The notes beneath the pieces were generated by a model. It had not been told where the DNA came from. It did no database searches and saw only the letters and a program-made list of their open reading frames with translations. A DNA stretch of 64,000 nucleotides. It comes from Saccharopolyspora rhizosphaerae. Its GTDB lineage: Bacteria; Actinomycetota; Actinomycetes; Mycobacteriales; Pseudonocardiaceae. Both the position numbers and the translations under genes were made by a program. The stretch spans positions 62,001 to 126,000 of the forward strand of contig NZ_RSAA01000008.1 of NCBI RefSeq assembly GCF_003931915.1. The letters run 5' to 3'. Below are positions 9,929 to 18,344 of the stretch, piece after piece (the first letter of the stretch is position 1; each line of letters opens with the position of its first letter).

Positions 9929-10117
9929 ATGAGGATCGTGGTCGACTTCGACCTGTGCGAGGCCAACGGCATGTGCGAGGCCGTGGCACCCGACGTCTTC
10001 GAGATCGACGAGGACGACAACCTGCACATCATCGCCGAACCCACTCCGGAGCTGCGAGACTCCATCGAGCAGGCGGTGCAGTCCTGCCCGAAGGCCGCCC
10101 TGTCGCTGGAGGACTGA
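9929..10117 (+). CDS. second 3Fe-4S ferredoxin (FdxD-like)
   Basis: This 62-residue protein has CEANGMC near residue 10 and SCP near residue 52. Asn at the +3 position of the motif (CEAN) replaces the His of the first ferredoxin, a change known to alter redox potential and partner choice in P450 ferredoxins. It probably feeds a different P450, such as CYP125, although it is encoded in the CYP51 operon. GGGAG precedes the ATG. The next gene starts four bases after its stop. Confidence 0.9.
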   Translation: MRIVVDFDLCEANGMCEAVAPDVFEIDEDDNLHIIAEPTPELRDSIEQAVQSCPKAALSLED

Positions 10118-10121
10118 GCGG

Positions 10122-10604
10122 ATGCCGAAACAACGCCCTCCGCAGTTGGATTCGCCGAAGGTCCGCACGGTCATCAAGGCGGCCTCGCGCGCCAACACCA
10201 GGCTCTACCGGCTCACCGGTGGACTGGTGGGCAGCACGTGGCGGATCGGCAGCGCGTTCCCCCGTGGCGTCCCGATGTGCCTGCTGACCACCACCGGCAA
10301 GCGCAGCGGTCAGCCCAGGACGGCTCCGCTGCTGCACATGCGCGACGGTGACCGGGTTGTCCTGGTCGCTTCCCAGGGCGGTCTGCCGCGCCACCCGGAC
10401 TGGTACCACAACGTGCGGACGAACCCGGAGGTCACGGTCCAGGTCAAGCGCGAGGTCCGCCGGATGAAGGCCCGCACGGCCACGCCGGAGGAGCGCGCCG
10501 AGCTCTGGCCCCGCCTGGTCGCGATGTACGCGGACTTCGACGACTACCAGTCCTGGACCGACCGCGAGATCCCGGTCGTCATCTGCGAACCCACTCCGAC
10601 CTGA
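10122..10604 (+). CDS. Ddn-like deazaflavin (F420)-dependent nitroreductase-family protein
   Basis: The 160-residue protein resembles M. tuberculosis Ddn (Rv3547), a split-barrel F420H2-dependent quinone reductase. Visible family features are LLTTTGKRSGQPR, a loop that binds the F420 phosphate tail, HPDWYHNV, and the C-terminal DDYQSWTDREIPVVICEP. Ddn-type enzymes reduce quinones. Rv3547 itself lies next to fadA5 and cyp125 in M. tuberculosis, while here it closes the CYP51 operon. A strong hairpin follows 7 bp after the stop, and decayed copies of its 3' end lie further downstream. Confidence 0.9.
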   Translation: MPKQRPPQLDSPKVRTVIKAASRANTRLYRLTGGLVGSTWRIGSAFPRGVPMCLLTTTGKRSGQPRTAPLLHMRDGDRVVLVASQGGLPRHPDWYHNVRTNPEVTVQVKREVRRMKARTATPEERAELWPRLVAMYADFDDYQSWTDREIPVVICEPTPT

Positions 10605-10610
10605 CCCACG

Positions 10611-10650
10611 AGCCGTGTTCCGCCACGGCACGACCAGGCGGAACACGGCT
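10611..10650 (+). terminator. hairpin terminator of the CYP123-CYP51-ddn operon
   Basis: A perfect 14-bp stem AGCCGTGTTCCGCC (10611-10624) pairs with 10637-10650 around a 12-base loop, 7 bp after the last stop. There is no U tract, as usual in this GC range. Confidence 0.8.
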
Positions 10651-10754
10651 CCGGGCGGAGCGGGCCACCAGAAGCCGCTCACCGCAGCGGAGGCCCCGTC
10701 CCAGGCCCCCGCGCCAAGCAGCAGCGCTCGAATCTCGCGCGAAGTTCGCCGGCC

Positions 10755-11460
10755 GAAGTTCCCCGTCGAACTTCGCGAGAACTTCGGACGTAGATCTCGA
10801 GCGGCACCGCCCCAGGTTCCGAGCGGCCGCCTCAACGGCCGAGCGCCGACCTCCGCCAAGCCCTGGTCGGGATCTGCACCGCCCCCGACGACTGCCAGCC
10901 GTGGACCACCCGCACGGACCCGCAGTTCCTCGGCAGCCCACCCCCGACGACCCGAGGCGTGAGCCATTCCCGCCGACAGCGAAGCACGTGCCTCACCACG
11001 GGCGAACCATCACGCCGGACCCGGTGCACCAGGCCCGCACCCAGGCAGGTGCGTCCACCACTCTTGCGAACATCGAGGGCGGGAAGTTCCCCGTCGAACT
11101 TCGCGAGAACTTCGACGGTGGTACCGAGCCCGCACGCCTCAGGCTCTGAGCGGCCCGCAACAGCCACGCGCCGCGCTCTGCCCGCCCTGGTCGACATGTG
11201 CGCCGCCCCTACTACTACCGGCCCTGGACCGACCGCGAGGACCCCGTGGTCATCCGCGGAGCCCGCCCTCCTGCGGGCCCGAGCCGTGAGCCGCTGTGCG
11301 CCGTGAGCGGAACACAGCGCCGTGCCTCACCAGGGCAGGCCATCACGCCGGACCCGCTGCACCGGCCCCCGCGGCCGCGCAGCTGTGTTCGACGTTCTCG
11401 CGGAGTTCGAGGGCCGAGGTTGGCCGTCGAACTTCGCGGAATCTCGAACGTCGGGCCCAG
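10755..11460 (+). repeat. decaying tandem copies of the ddn 3' end plus downstream palindrome
   Basis: The 32-bp string at 10755-10786 recurs exactly at 11083-11114, and in altered form near 11408-11440, with a period of about 325 bp. Preceding each later copy is a degraded version of the end of the ddn-like gene: 11223-11239 equals 10552-10568 base for base, and translation gives PWTDREDPVVIR against SWTDREIPVVIC in the gene. The copy near 10850-10930 is more eroded. The rest of 10605-11741 holds no gene I can support. Confidence 0.75.
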
Positions 11461-11479
11461 CCCACCACCGCAGGATCTG

Positions 11480-11700
11480 CGCGGCTCGCGCCGGCAGCCG
11501 CTGTTCCCGGTGTGGGACTCCGCTCGCACCGTTGCACGACCCAGGCGGCTCGCGCCGGCAGCCGCTGTTCCTGGTGTGGGACTCCGCCGGGACCGCCGCA
11601 GGTCCGAGCAGCTTCGTGGCGAGTACGCCGCGAAGCCGTGTACCGGACATCCACCAGGAGTGGCGCACGGAGTTGCCGAGCCGCAGTGGTCTCCCTTTTC
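11480..11700 (+). repeat. dispersed intergenic repeat, copies 2 and 3 in tandem
   Basis: A stretch of about 45 bp at 11480-11524 is repeated at 11543-11587 with few changes; each has the core TGTGGGACTCCGC. The second copy continues through GGCGAGTACGCCGCG and CAGGAGTGGCGCACGGAG, the full-length form also found inverted near 14.7 kb. Confidence 0.75.
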
Positions 11701-11741
11701 CAGGTGTTTCTGCTACCCCGCACGGCCGCGGAGCGGTGATA

Positions 11742-12590
11742 TCAACCCACACCGAGTTTGCCTGCGAGGCGGTGGAAGTACTCCTGGACCCACTCCTCCC
11801 CCTTCTCGGGGAACCCGAAGAGCGCTTCGGTGACGCCGAGGTCCTCCCAGCGGGCGAGGGTGTCCGGGTCCGGCTTGCCCGCGAGGGCGACGACCTGCGG
11901 ATCGCCCTCCCTGCCTGCCTCCTTCCAGATCCGCTTGAGCAGGGCGACCTTGTCGTCGATCTCGCCTTCGGTGGGAGTGGTGATCCAACCGTCGGCGGAG
12001 CGCGCGATCCAGGTGAAGGTCTTCTCCGTGCCGCCGGCCCCGACGAGGACCGGGGGCCGTGGCTGCTGGACCGGCTTCGGCCAGGCCCAGCTCGGGCCGA
12101 AGTCGACGTGGTCGCCGTGGTACTCGGCCTCTTCCTGCGACCACAACTGCTGCATGGCCTCCAGGTACTCCCGCAGCACCGTGCGCCGCTTGGCCTTGGG
12201 CACGCCGTGGTGGGTGAGCTCGTCGATGTTCCACCCGTACCCCGCCCCGAGGGTCACGCGGCCGCCCGAGAGGTGGTCGAGGGTGGCGATGGTCTTGGCC
12301 AGGGTGATCGGGTCGTGCTCGACCGGCAGCGCCACCGCCGTCGCGAGCCGGATCCGCGAGGTCACCGCGGCCACCATCGACAGCGCCACCCACGGGTCCA
12401 GGGTCCGCAGGTAGCGGTCGTCGGGGAGCTCCTCGGTCCCGGTGCCGGGGTGCGCAGCTTCGCGCTTGACCGGGATGTGGGTGTGCTCGGGCACCCAGAA
12501 GGAGTGAAAACCGGCCCCCTCGGCGGCCTTCGCGGCGACCGCGGGTGGGAGTCCGCGGTCGCTGGTGAACTGCACGATGCCGTACTTCAT
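11742..12590 (-). CDS. LLM-class F420-dependent oxidoreductase
   Basis: The 282-residue protein is a luciferase-like TIM barrel. Typical features are WVPEHTHIP near the N-terminus, LDHLSGGRVTLGAGYGWN around residue 105, and VLVGAGGTEKTF before the C-terminal part. Enzymes of this group generally use reduced F420 or FMN. Its ATG overlaps the stop of the carboxymuconolactone-decarboxylase-like gene (ATGA), so it ends a four-gene unit with that gene, a HIBADH and an SDR. The substrate is unknown; the operon suggests oxidation or ring-metabolite processing linked to the CYP123/CYP51 set. Confidence 0.87.
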   Translation of the reverse strand: MKYGIVQFTSDRGLPPAVAAKAAEGAGFHSFWVPEHTHIPVKREAAHPGTGTEELPDDRYLRTLDPWVALSMVAAVTSRIRLATAVALPVEHDPITLAKTIATLDHLSGGRVTLGAGYGWNIDELTHHGVPKAKRRTVLREYLEAMQQLWSQEEAEYHGDHVDFGPSWAWPKPVQQPRPPVLVGAGGTEKTFTWIARSADGWITTPTEGEIDDKVALLKRIWKEAGREGDPQVVALAGKPDPDTLARWEDLGVTEALFGFPEKGEEWVQEYFHRLAGKLGVG

Positions 12591-12946
12591 GATCGGTCCT
12601 CCTCGCCGAGGATCTTCTCGATGCGCATGGTGAACTTCGTGCCCAGCGGCCAGCCGACGTAGTGGGTCAGGAACAGCCCGATCTCGCGCAGCTGCTCGGC
12701 GTCGAGCTCCTCGTTGCCCAGAGCCGCCCGCACCTGGATGTCGGCCACGTCGTCGAGGCCTTGTGCCGCCAGAGCGCCCAGCAGCAACAACCGCCGGTCG
12801 CGCAGGCTCAAGCCGGGCCGGGACCAGATGTCGGCGAAGAGGTGGTCGACGGTGACGGCGAAGAAGTCCCCGGGCCCGTCGGAGACCTCCCAGCCGTAGA
12901 CCTCGCCCATCTTGGCCAGTCCGCGTTCGCGCCGCTCGTCCGTCAT
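12587..12946 (-). CDS. carboxymuconolactone decarboxylase-family protein (Rv0771-like)
   Basis: The 119-residue protein has the all-helical AhpD/CMD fold pattern, with LSLRDRRLLLLGALAAQG and RAALGNEELDAEQLREIGLFLTHYVGWP. There is no CxxC pair, so it is of the gamma-carboxymuconolactone decarboxylase type, not a peroxidase of the AhpD type. Both ends overlap its neighbours by four bases. Its position after HIBADH-like and SDR genes matches Rv0771 in M. tuberculosis. The reaction it catalyses there is not established. Confidence 0.85.
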   Translation of the reverse strand: MTDERRERGLAKMGEVYGWEVSDGPGDFFAVTVDHLFADIWSRPGLSLRDRRLLLLGALAAQGLDDVADIQVRAALGNEELDAEQLREIGLFLTHYVGWPLGTKFTMRIEKILGEEDRS

Positions 12947-13797
12947 CGTTCCTCCCGGGCCACGCCGAGACCGTCGGCCAGGTCGTGCAACGCCCGCTCC
13001 CCCAGCGGCAGCTCGACGCCGAGCCGCTCGCCGAGCCGCAGCGCGAGCGAGAGGTCCTTCTCGCCCAGGTCCCGGACGTTGCTGAAGATCGGGTACAAAC
13101 CGTCCGAAGTGGACAACTGGGCGGTGTCCCCGCGCAGCATGATCGCGCCGGGTCCGCCGGTGATCGCGTCGGTGTGCCGCACGACCTGACCGAGCTCCCT
13201 CAGGTCGAGCCCGGCTGCTTCGGCGAGCCGCTGGGCCTCGGCCGCAGCGGTGAACGCGACGAAGTGCAGCAGGTTGCGCGCCAGCTTGCAGCGGGTGCCG
13301 GCACCGACGCCCCCGGCGTGCAGGACGAGCCCGGCCCAGGGCTCGAACACCTCCCGGCAGCGGTCGAAGGCCTCCTCGGTGCCACCGACCATGACGGCCA
13401 GGTCGCCCTGCTCGGCCCCGACCGCTCCCCCGCTGACCGGGGCGTCGACCACCGCGACCCCGCGCAGTGCGGCCAGTTCGGCCAGCCGGGGAGCGGTGCT
13501 CTCGTCGATCGTGGAGTGGATCGCCAGGACCGTCCCCTCCGCGGCTCCGGCGAGCAGCCCGTCCGGGCCGCAGACCACCTCCTCGACCTGGGCGTCGTCG
13601 CGGACCATCACCGACACGACCTGGGCCTGCCGCGCCACCTCGGCGGGGGTCGTCGCCGAGGTGGCACCACGCTCGACGAACTCGTCGACCGCCCCGGGCC
13701 GCACGTCGTGCACGACGAGGCCGCCCGGCCGGCCCAGGAGCTTGCGCGCCATGGGGGCACCGATCTGCCCGAGGCCGAGGAAGCCGACCGCGCTCAC
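12943..13797 (-). CDS. 3-hydroxyisobutyrate-dehydrogenase-like oxidoreductase (Rv0770-like)
   Basis: The 284-residue protein starts at GTG 13797, which overlaps the SDR stop (GTGA). The N-terminal Rossmann motif is GFLGLGQIGAPMA, followed by the substrate-binding DAPVSGGAVGAEQGDL and the helix GAGTRCKLARNLLHF, in which the lysine is the usual catalytic base of beta-hydroxyacid dehydrogenases. It would oxidise a beta-hydroxy acid with NAD(P). Order and type match Rv0770. Another reading frame through this gene is longer, but lacks family resemblance. Confidence 0.88.
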   Translation of the reverse strand: MSAVGFLGLGQIGAPMARKLLGRPGGLVVHDVRPGAVDEFVERGATSATTPAEVARQAQVVSVMVRDDAQVEEVVCGPDGLLAGAAEGTVLAIHSTIDESTAPRLAELAALRGVAVVDAPVSGGAVGAEQGDLAVMVGGTEEAFDRCREVFEPWAGLVLHAGGVGAGTRCKLARNLLHFVAFTAAAEAQRLAEAAGLDLRELGQVVRHTDAITGGPGAIMLRGDTAQLSTSDGLYPIFSNVRDLGEKDLSLALRLGERLGVELPLGERALHDLADGLGVAREER

Positions 13798-14546
13798 GAG
13801 CGGATCACCTGCCCGCCATCGACGTTGAAGATCTGCCCGGTGACCCACGCGGCCTCGTCCGACAGCAGGAACAGGCACATGCCCACCAAGTCTTCGGGCT
13901 GGCCCATGCGCTTCAACGCCATGCCCTTGACGATCGCCTCGACCATGGAGGGCGGCGTCGTCTCGCGGGTGGCCTCGGTGTCGATCGGACCAGGCGCGAT
14001 GGCGTTGATGCGCACACCCATGCCGCCGATCTCGTGCGCGAGCTGCTGGGTGAGGCCGTTGACCGCGACCTTGGCCAGCCCGTAGAAGCCGGAGTACACC
14101 CAGGCTGCGGTGGAGGACTGGTTCACGACGGAACCGCCACCGCGCGCCTGCATGTGCGGCAAGCAAGCGCGGGTGCACAGCAGCGCCCCGTCCATGTTCA
14201 CGCTCAGGAACTTCTTGTAGTAGTCCCAGTCCACAGTGCACAACAGGTCGAGCTTCATGCCGCCGTAGATGGCGGCGTTGTTGACCAAGTGGTCGATCCC
14301 GCCGAAGCGCTCGACCGCGAACTCCGCCATGGCCGAGGTCGACTCCGGTGAGGAGACGTCGACCTCGACGAACGCGGCGCTGCCGCCCTCGGCGTTGATC
14401 CCCTCGGCGACCTCCTCGCCCGCGGTGGTGTTGAGGTCGGCGACCACGACGTGCGCGCCTTCGTCGGCCAGGGCACGCGCGTAGGACTCGCCGATTCCTT
14501 GCGCGGCGCCGGTGACGATGGCGACTCGACCTTCGAAACGCCCCAC
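13794..14546 (-). CDS. SDR-family oxidoreductase (Rv0769-like)
   Basis: The 250-residue short-chain dehydrogenase has TGAAQGIG near residue 12, NNAAIYGG, and a S-x12-Y-x3-K set in SSTAAWVYSGFYGLAKVAVN. The C-terminal Y-x-G-type lid is present. It leads the SDR-HIBADH-CMD-LLM unit and resembles Rv0769. The upstream gap to aldA is 331 bp and holds a dispersed repeat, so whether this unit shares the aldA promoter is not certain. Confidence 0.87.
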   Translation of the reverse strand: MGRFEGRVAIVTGAAQGIGESYARALADEGAHVVVADLNTTAGEEVAEGINAEGGSAAFVEVDVSSPESTSAMAEFAVERFGGIDHLVNNAAIYGGMKLDLLCTVDWDYYKKFLSVNMDGALLCTRACLPHMQARGGGSVVNQSSTAAWVYSGFYGLAKVAVNGLTQQLAHEIGGMGVRINAIAPGPIDTEATRETTPPSMVEAIVKGMALKRMGQPEDLVGMCLFLLSDEAAWVTGQIFNVDGGQVIRS

Positions 14547-14599
14547 TAGGCCTCCTCACGTTGTTGACCGATCGCTTTGCTGGGCGGAGCGGGCGGCAG

Positions 14600-14757
14600 A
14601 GACCCCGAACGGGGGAGCGCAGCGGCTCCGTGACTCCGTGCGCCACTCCTGATGTGTGTCCGGTACACGGCGTCGCGGCGTACTCGCCACGACGCCGCTC
14701 AGAACCTGCGGCGGTGTCGGATGAGTCCCACACCTGAAGGAGCGGCTGCGCCGCTGG
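14600..14757 (-). repeat. dispersed intergenic repeat, copy 4 (inverted)
   Basis: The reverse complement carries GTGTGGGACTC (14723-14733), then CACCGCCGCAGGTTCTGAG, GGCGAGTACGCCGCG and CAGGAGTGGCGCACGGAG, parallel to the copy at 11561-11700. It fills about half of the 331-bp gap between aldA and the SDR; nothing else is recognised in that gap. Confidence 0.75.
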
Positions 14758-14877
14758 CCGCCCTCGAACGCTTCGGCCGTGCAGGTTGGAACACACCCGT
14801 GCCAGCGGTTTTGCCGCACTCGTCCTTGAGATTGCTGTCCGCGCCGTCGTTGCGGGCTGCTTGGTGGGTGGTTCCTC

Positions 14878-16341
14878 CTAACCTGGCTCGGCGATCAGTT
14901 TGGTTTCGAGGTACTCCTCGAAACCGGCGATGCCCATCTCGCGGCCGTTGCCGGACTGCTTGTAGCCGCCGAAGGGGGCGTCGGCTCCGTACCAGACGCC
15001 GCCGTTGACGCTGATCGTGCCGGTGCGGATGCGCGAAGCCACGGCTCGCGCGCGGTCGAGGTCCTGCCCGTGCACCGCGCCCGAGAGCCCGTAGGGCGAG
15101 TCGTTGGCGATGCGCACCGCGTCGTCGTCGCCGTCGTGCGGGATGATCACCAGCACCGGGCCGAAGACCTCCTCCCGCGCCACCCGCGCGTCGTTGTCCA
15201 GTCCGGCGATGAGCGTGGGTTCGACGAAGAACCCGCGGTCCCGCTCGGCCCGGCCGCCGCCGGTGACGAACTCGCCGCCCTCCTCGCGGGCCAACGACAG
15301 GTAGCCCTCCACCCGGCCCCGCTGACGTGCGGAGATCAGCGGTCCGCACACGGTTCCGGGATCGTTCGGGTCGCCGACGCCGATGCCGCGCATCGCCTCG
15401 GCCGTGGCCTCCACGGCGTCGTCGTAGCGCGAGCGGGGCACCAGCAGGCGGGTCGTCAGCGCGCAACCCTGCCCGGCGTGGGTGCAGACGGTGAAGGCCG
15501 CCAGACCGCAGGCCGCGCCCAGGTCGGCGTCGTCGAGCACGACGAACGCCGACTTCCCGCCCAGTTCCAGGAACGTCCGCTTGATGCCAGGTGCTGCGGC
15601 CGCCATCACGGCCCGTCCGGTGTCGGTCGACCCGGTGAACGACACCAGGTCGACGCGGTCGTCGGCCGACAGCTGAGCGCCGACGGAGTGGTCGTCGGAG
15701 GTGACGATGTTGACCACGCCCGGCGGGATGTCGGTCTCCTCGAGCAGCACCTCCCCCACCGCCGCGGCGCACCACGGGGTGTCCGGCGCGGGTTTGAGCA
15801 CCACGGTGTTGCCCGCGGCCAGGGCCGGGCCGAGCTTGGCGAGGTTGATCTGGTGCGGGAAGTTCCACGGCGTGATCGCCCCGACCACGCCGACGGGTTC
15901 GCGCCTCGTCCAGCGCCTGCTGCGCACCCCCATCGGCTCGGCGACGCCGAGGTCGCGGGTCCACTCGTAGTCGGCGGCCAGGTCGGCGAAGTAGGCGAGG
16001 TCGGCGATCGGTGCGTCCAGCTGCGCGCCGTGGGTGAGGAACCGCGGTGCTCCGACCTCGGCGATGGTCAGCTCCCGCAACTCCTCGGCGCGGGCCTGCA
16101 GCGCCTCGCTCAGCTGCTTCAGGCAGTGCACGCGCAGCTCCACGTCGCGGGACCAGTCGGTCTCGTCGAAGGCCCGCCGTGCCGCGCCGATCGCACGGTC
16201 CACGTCCGCGGCGGTGGCGTTGGCCGCGGTGCCCAGGACCTCTTCGGTGGCGGGATCGGCGATGTCGAACCGTCCCCCCGAACCGGGGACGGGTGCGCCG
16301 TCGACCAGCAGGTTCGACGACTTGTCGGTCCAGACGCTCAT
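14878..16341 (-). CDS. aldA: aldehyde dehydrogenase (AldA, Rv0768-like)
   Basis: The 487-residue NAD(P)-dependent aldehyde dehydrogenase has the cofactor-binding FTGSTDTGRAV, the catalytic Glu in LELGGKSAF, and the nucleophilic Cys in HAGQGCALTTR. The C-terminal GGYKQSGNGRE is standard. Its place beside the SDR-HIBADH-CMD genes matches M. tuberculosis Rv0768. The ATG at 16341 lacks a ribosome site; a promoter with -35 TTGACA (16374-16369) and a weak TGTGTT -10 would give a leaderless message from it. GTG at 16350 is an alternative. It probably oxidises an aldehyde formed by the P450/SDR pair. Confidence 0.9.
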   Translation of the reverse strand: MSVWTDKSSNLLVDGAPVPGSGGRFDIADPATEEVLGTAANATAADVDRAIGAARRAFDETDWSRDVELRVHCLKQLSEALQARAEELRELTIAEVGAPRFLTHGAQLDAPIADLAYFADLAADYEWTRDLGVAEPMGVRSRRWTRREPVGVVGAITPWNFPHQINLAKLGPALAAGNTVVLKPAPDTPWCAAAVGEVLLEETDIPPGVVNIVTSDDHSVGAQLSADDRVDLVSFTGSTDTGRAVMAAAAPGIKRTFLELGGKSAFVVLDDADLGAACGLAAFTVCTHAGQGCALTTRLLVPRSRYDDAVEATAEAMRGIGVGDPNDPGTVCGPLISARQRGRVEGYLSLAREEGGEFVTGGGRAERDRGFFVEPTLIAGLDNDARVAREEVFGPVLVIIPHDGDDDAVRIANDSPYGLSGAVHGQDLDRARAVASRIRTGTISVNGGVWYGADAPFGGYKQSGNGREMGIAGFEEYLETKLIAEPG

Positions 16342-16360
16342 CGGCAACACATCCGGTTTC

Positions 16361-16374
16361 TAGACACGTGTCAA
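16361..16374. promoter_or_regulatory. non-KstR palindromic operator of aldA
   Basis: TAGACACGTGTCAA contains the perfect palindrome GACACGTGTC, matching GACACATGTC at the CYP123 start apart from one central base. It overlaps the proposed aldA -35 element. Confidence 0.6.
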
Positions 16375-16416
16375 GACTACGGTCCACATCTGGGCGCCCA
16401 CAAGGTCCGCTCGCAA

Positions 16417-16430
16417 TAGAACCGGTTGCC
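16417..16430. promoter_or_regulatory. KstR-like box between aldA and the thioesterase
   Basis: TAGAACCGGTTGCC keeps AACNNGTT and the outer T, lacking only the final A. It lies 43 bp from the full site at 16473. Confidence 0.65.
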
Positions 16431-16472
16431 CCTGCCGCGGCGACGTCCCGTTGACACAGCATAATCAAGCCG

Positions 16473-16486
16473 TAGAACATGTTCTA
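16473..16486. promoter_or_regulatory. KstR box of the thioesterase-kshB operon
   Basis: TAGAACATGTTCTA is a perfect palindrome and full match, 29 bp before the thioesterase start. A TTGACA at 16451-16456, 16 bp upstream of TAGAAC, suggests the box overlaps the -10 region and blocks RNA polymerase. Confidence 0.9.
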
Positions 16487-16514
16487 GATATTCGGCGCAC
16501 GAGGGGACCACCGG

Positions 16515-17144
16515 ATGACCGACACGACATCAGGCTCGACACCGCTGCCGGCGGCCGGACCGGTCCCGGTCATCCCGGAGATCCCAGGCGGGACGACGTT
16601 GCTGGCCGGACGGGTCCGCGAACTCGTCGAAGCCGGCGTGCTCACCGACGTCGGGGACGAAGACCTGCGACAGGCCGCCGAGCACGTCGCCGCCGCCACG
16701 GAGCTGCTGCGCGGTCGCACCCGGGAAGACCCGATGCTGCTGTCCTACCTGGACGGCAACCAGGTGAGCGTGCACAACCCGGTGGAAGGCCCCGGCAACC
16801 CGCTCGCGCCGCCGATGGTGGGGCTGGAGGTCGACGGCTCCGGGACGACGACCTCGACCGCGCTGCTCAGCGCCGCCTACGAGGGTCCGCCCGGGCGCGT
16901 GCACGGCGGTTGGGTGGCCTCGCTGCTCGACCACGCGGTGGGCCGGGCGGTGGCCGTGGCCGGGCACCCGGCGATGACGGTGTCGCTGACCGTGGACTAC
17001 CGGCGCGGCACCCCGCACGGGGTGCCGCTGACCATCAACGCGCGCTTCACCGGCGAGGAGGGCCGCAAGGTCTTCGCCACCGGTGAGGTCGTCGCCGACG
17101 GCGAGGTCACGGCCGAGGCCCGCGCGATCCTGGTGACCTACTGA
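16515..17144 (+). CDS. PaaI-type hotdog-fold thioesterase
   Basis: The 209-residue protein has a C-terminal hotdog domain with GPPGRVHGGWVASLLDHAVGRAV, the central helix and active-site region of PaaI/4HBT thioesterases. The roughly 90-residue N-terminal part lacks recognisable motifs. It would hydrolyse an acyl-CoA, perhaps to release CoA from stalled steroid-side-chain thioesters. It begins right after a perfect KstR box and is followed 18 bp later by kshB, so it should be induced with steroid degradation. Confidence 0.83.
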   Translation: MTDTTSGSTPLPAAGPVPVIPEIPGGTTLLAGRVRELVEAGVLTDVGDEDLRQAAEHVAAATELLRGRTREDPMLLSYLDGNQVSVHNPVEGPGNPLAPPMVGLEVDGSGTTTSTALLSAAYEGPPGRVHGGWVASLLDHAVGRAVAVAGHPAMTVSLTVDYRRGTPHGVPLTINARFTGEEGRKVFATGEVVADGEVTAEARAILVTY

Positions 17145-17162
17145 CCAGCGAGGAGAGTTGCG

Positions 17163-18215
17163 ATGCCTGAGTTCCACCGGCTGCGGGTGGCCGAAGTCGT
17201 CGAGGAGACGGCCGACGCCCGCTCAGTGGTCTTCGACGTCGACACCACCCGGCTGCCCTACCGGCCGGGCCAGTTCCTGACGCTGCGGATCCCCAGCGAC
17301 CGCTGCGGATCGGTCGCCCGGGCCTACTCGCTGTCGAGCTCGCCGGTCACCGACGGACGGCTCGCGGTCACGGTCAAGCGCACCGCCGACGGGTACGCCT
17401 CGAACTGGATCTGCGACAACGTCACCGCCGGGACCGAGATCGACGTGCTGGAACCGGCCGGGGTGTTCACCCCGAAGTCACTGGAGGAGGACCTGCTGCT
17501 GTTCGCGGCGGGCAGCGGCATCACGCCGATCATGTCGATCCTGAAGACGGCGCTGGCCACCGGCTCCGGGAAGGTCGTGCTGGTGTACGCCAACCGGGAC
17601 GAGAAGTCGGTCATCTTCGCGCGCGAGCTCACCGAGCTGACCGCCGCGCACCCCGGGCGACTGGTGGTGCTGCACTGGCTGGAATCGGTGCAAGGCCTCC
17701 CCACTCCGGAGGCACTCCAGTCCCTGGCCGGTGCGTTCCCGGACCGGGAGGCGTTCCTCTGCGGACCGAAGCCGTTCATGGACGCGACGCGACGAGCGCT
17801 GCGCGAAGCCGGGTTCGCGAAGTCCGCGATCCACCTGGAGCGCTTCGCGTCGCTGGCGGGCAACCCGTTCGACACCGCCACCCCCGCCGACGCCTCGACC
17901 GAGCAGAACGGGCCCGAGGACACCGAGTCCGACGCACCGGAGGATGCGGTGGTCGAGGTGACGATCGACGGGGAATCGCACACCTTCACCTGGCCCGCCG
18001 ACAAGCGGTTGCTGGACCTGTTGAAGGAGAACGGGATCCAGGCTCCGTCCTCGTGCTCGGAGGGCATCTGCGCGGCGTGCGAGTGCCGGGTGACCGAGGG
18101 CGAGGTGACGATGGTCAACAACCAGGTCCTGGAGCAGGAGGACCTCGACGACGGGTACCGCCTGGCCTGCCAGTCCCTGCCGAAGACCCCGAAGGTCAAG
18201 GTCGACTACGACTGA
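17163..18215 (+). CDS. kshB: 3-ketosteroid 9alpha-hydroxylase reductase KshB
   Basis: The 350-residue protein transfers electrons from NADH through FAD and a plant-type [2Fe-2S] cluster to KshA. The FAD motif is R53-A-Y55-S56, the nucleotide-binding region is AAGSGITPIMS (about 115-125), and the cluster ligands are C298-x4-C303-x2-C306-x29-C336. Domain order FAD-NAD-ferredoxin and length agree with Rv3571. An acidic, poorly conserved linker of about 30 residues joins the NAD and Fe-S domains. GAGGAG precedes the ATG. It is co-transcribed with the thioesterase. Confidence 0.95.
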   Translation: MPEFHRLRVAEVVEETADARSVVFDVDTTRLPYRPGQFLTLRIPSDRCGSVARAYSLSSSPVTDGRLAVTVKRTADGYASNWICDNVTAGTEIDVLEPAGVFTPKSLEEDLLLFAAGSGITPIMSILKTALATGSGKVVLVYANRDEKSVIFARELTELTAAHPGRLVVLHWLESVQGLPTPEALQSLAGAFPDREAFLCGPKPFMDATRRALREAGFAKSAIHLERFASLAGNPFDTATPADASTEQNGPEDTESDAPEDAVVEVTIDGESHTFTWPADKRLLDLLKENGIQAPSSCSEGICAACECRVTEGEVTMVNNQVLEQEDLDDGYRLACQSLPKTPKVKVDYD

Positions 18216-18224
18216 CCGGATTTG

Positions 18225-18238
18225 TGCAACATGTTCCT
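18225..18238. promoter_or_regulatory. KstR-like box upstream of kstD, distal
   Basis: TGCAACATGTTCCT lacks only the final A of the consensus. It lies just after the kshB stop and 65 bp before the proximal site. Confidence 0.7.
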
Positions 18239-18302
18239 GCACGCCGCCAACCGCTGTGACGTTGCATTCACGGTAGAACCGTAGCGCTGAGCGGACTAGA
18301 AC

Positions 18303-18316
18303 TATAACCTGTTCCA
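18303..18316. promoter_or_regulatory. KstR box upstream of kstD, proximal
   Basis: TATAACCTGTTCCA is a full match, 29 bp before the kstD ATG, the same spacing as at kshA and the thioesterase. Confidence 0.87.
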
Positions 18317-18344
18317 GTACCGCGAGGCCCACCTGGAGGTGCCC

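Noticed and set aside
11198..11833. A 211-residue plus-strand frame
   Set aside because: Its N-terminus is a decayed ddn remnant and the rest runs through dispersed repeats, so it is not an intact gene.
12943..14796. A 617-residue minus-strand frame suggesting a fusion upstream of the HIBADH-like protein
   Set aside because: Its first half is antisense-frame noise over the SDR gene; the HIBADH family starts at GTG 13797, which overlaps the SDR stop.
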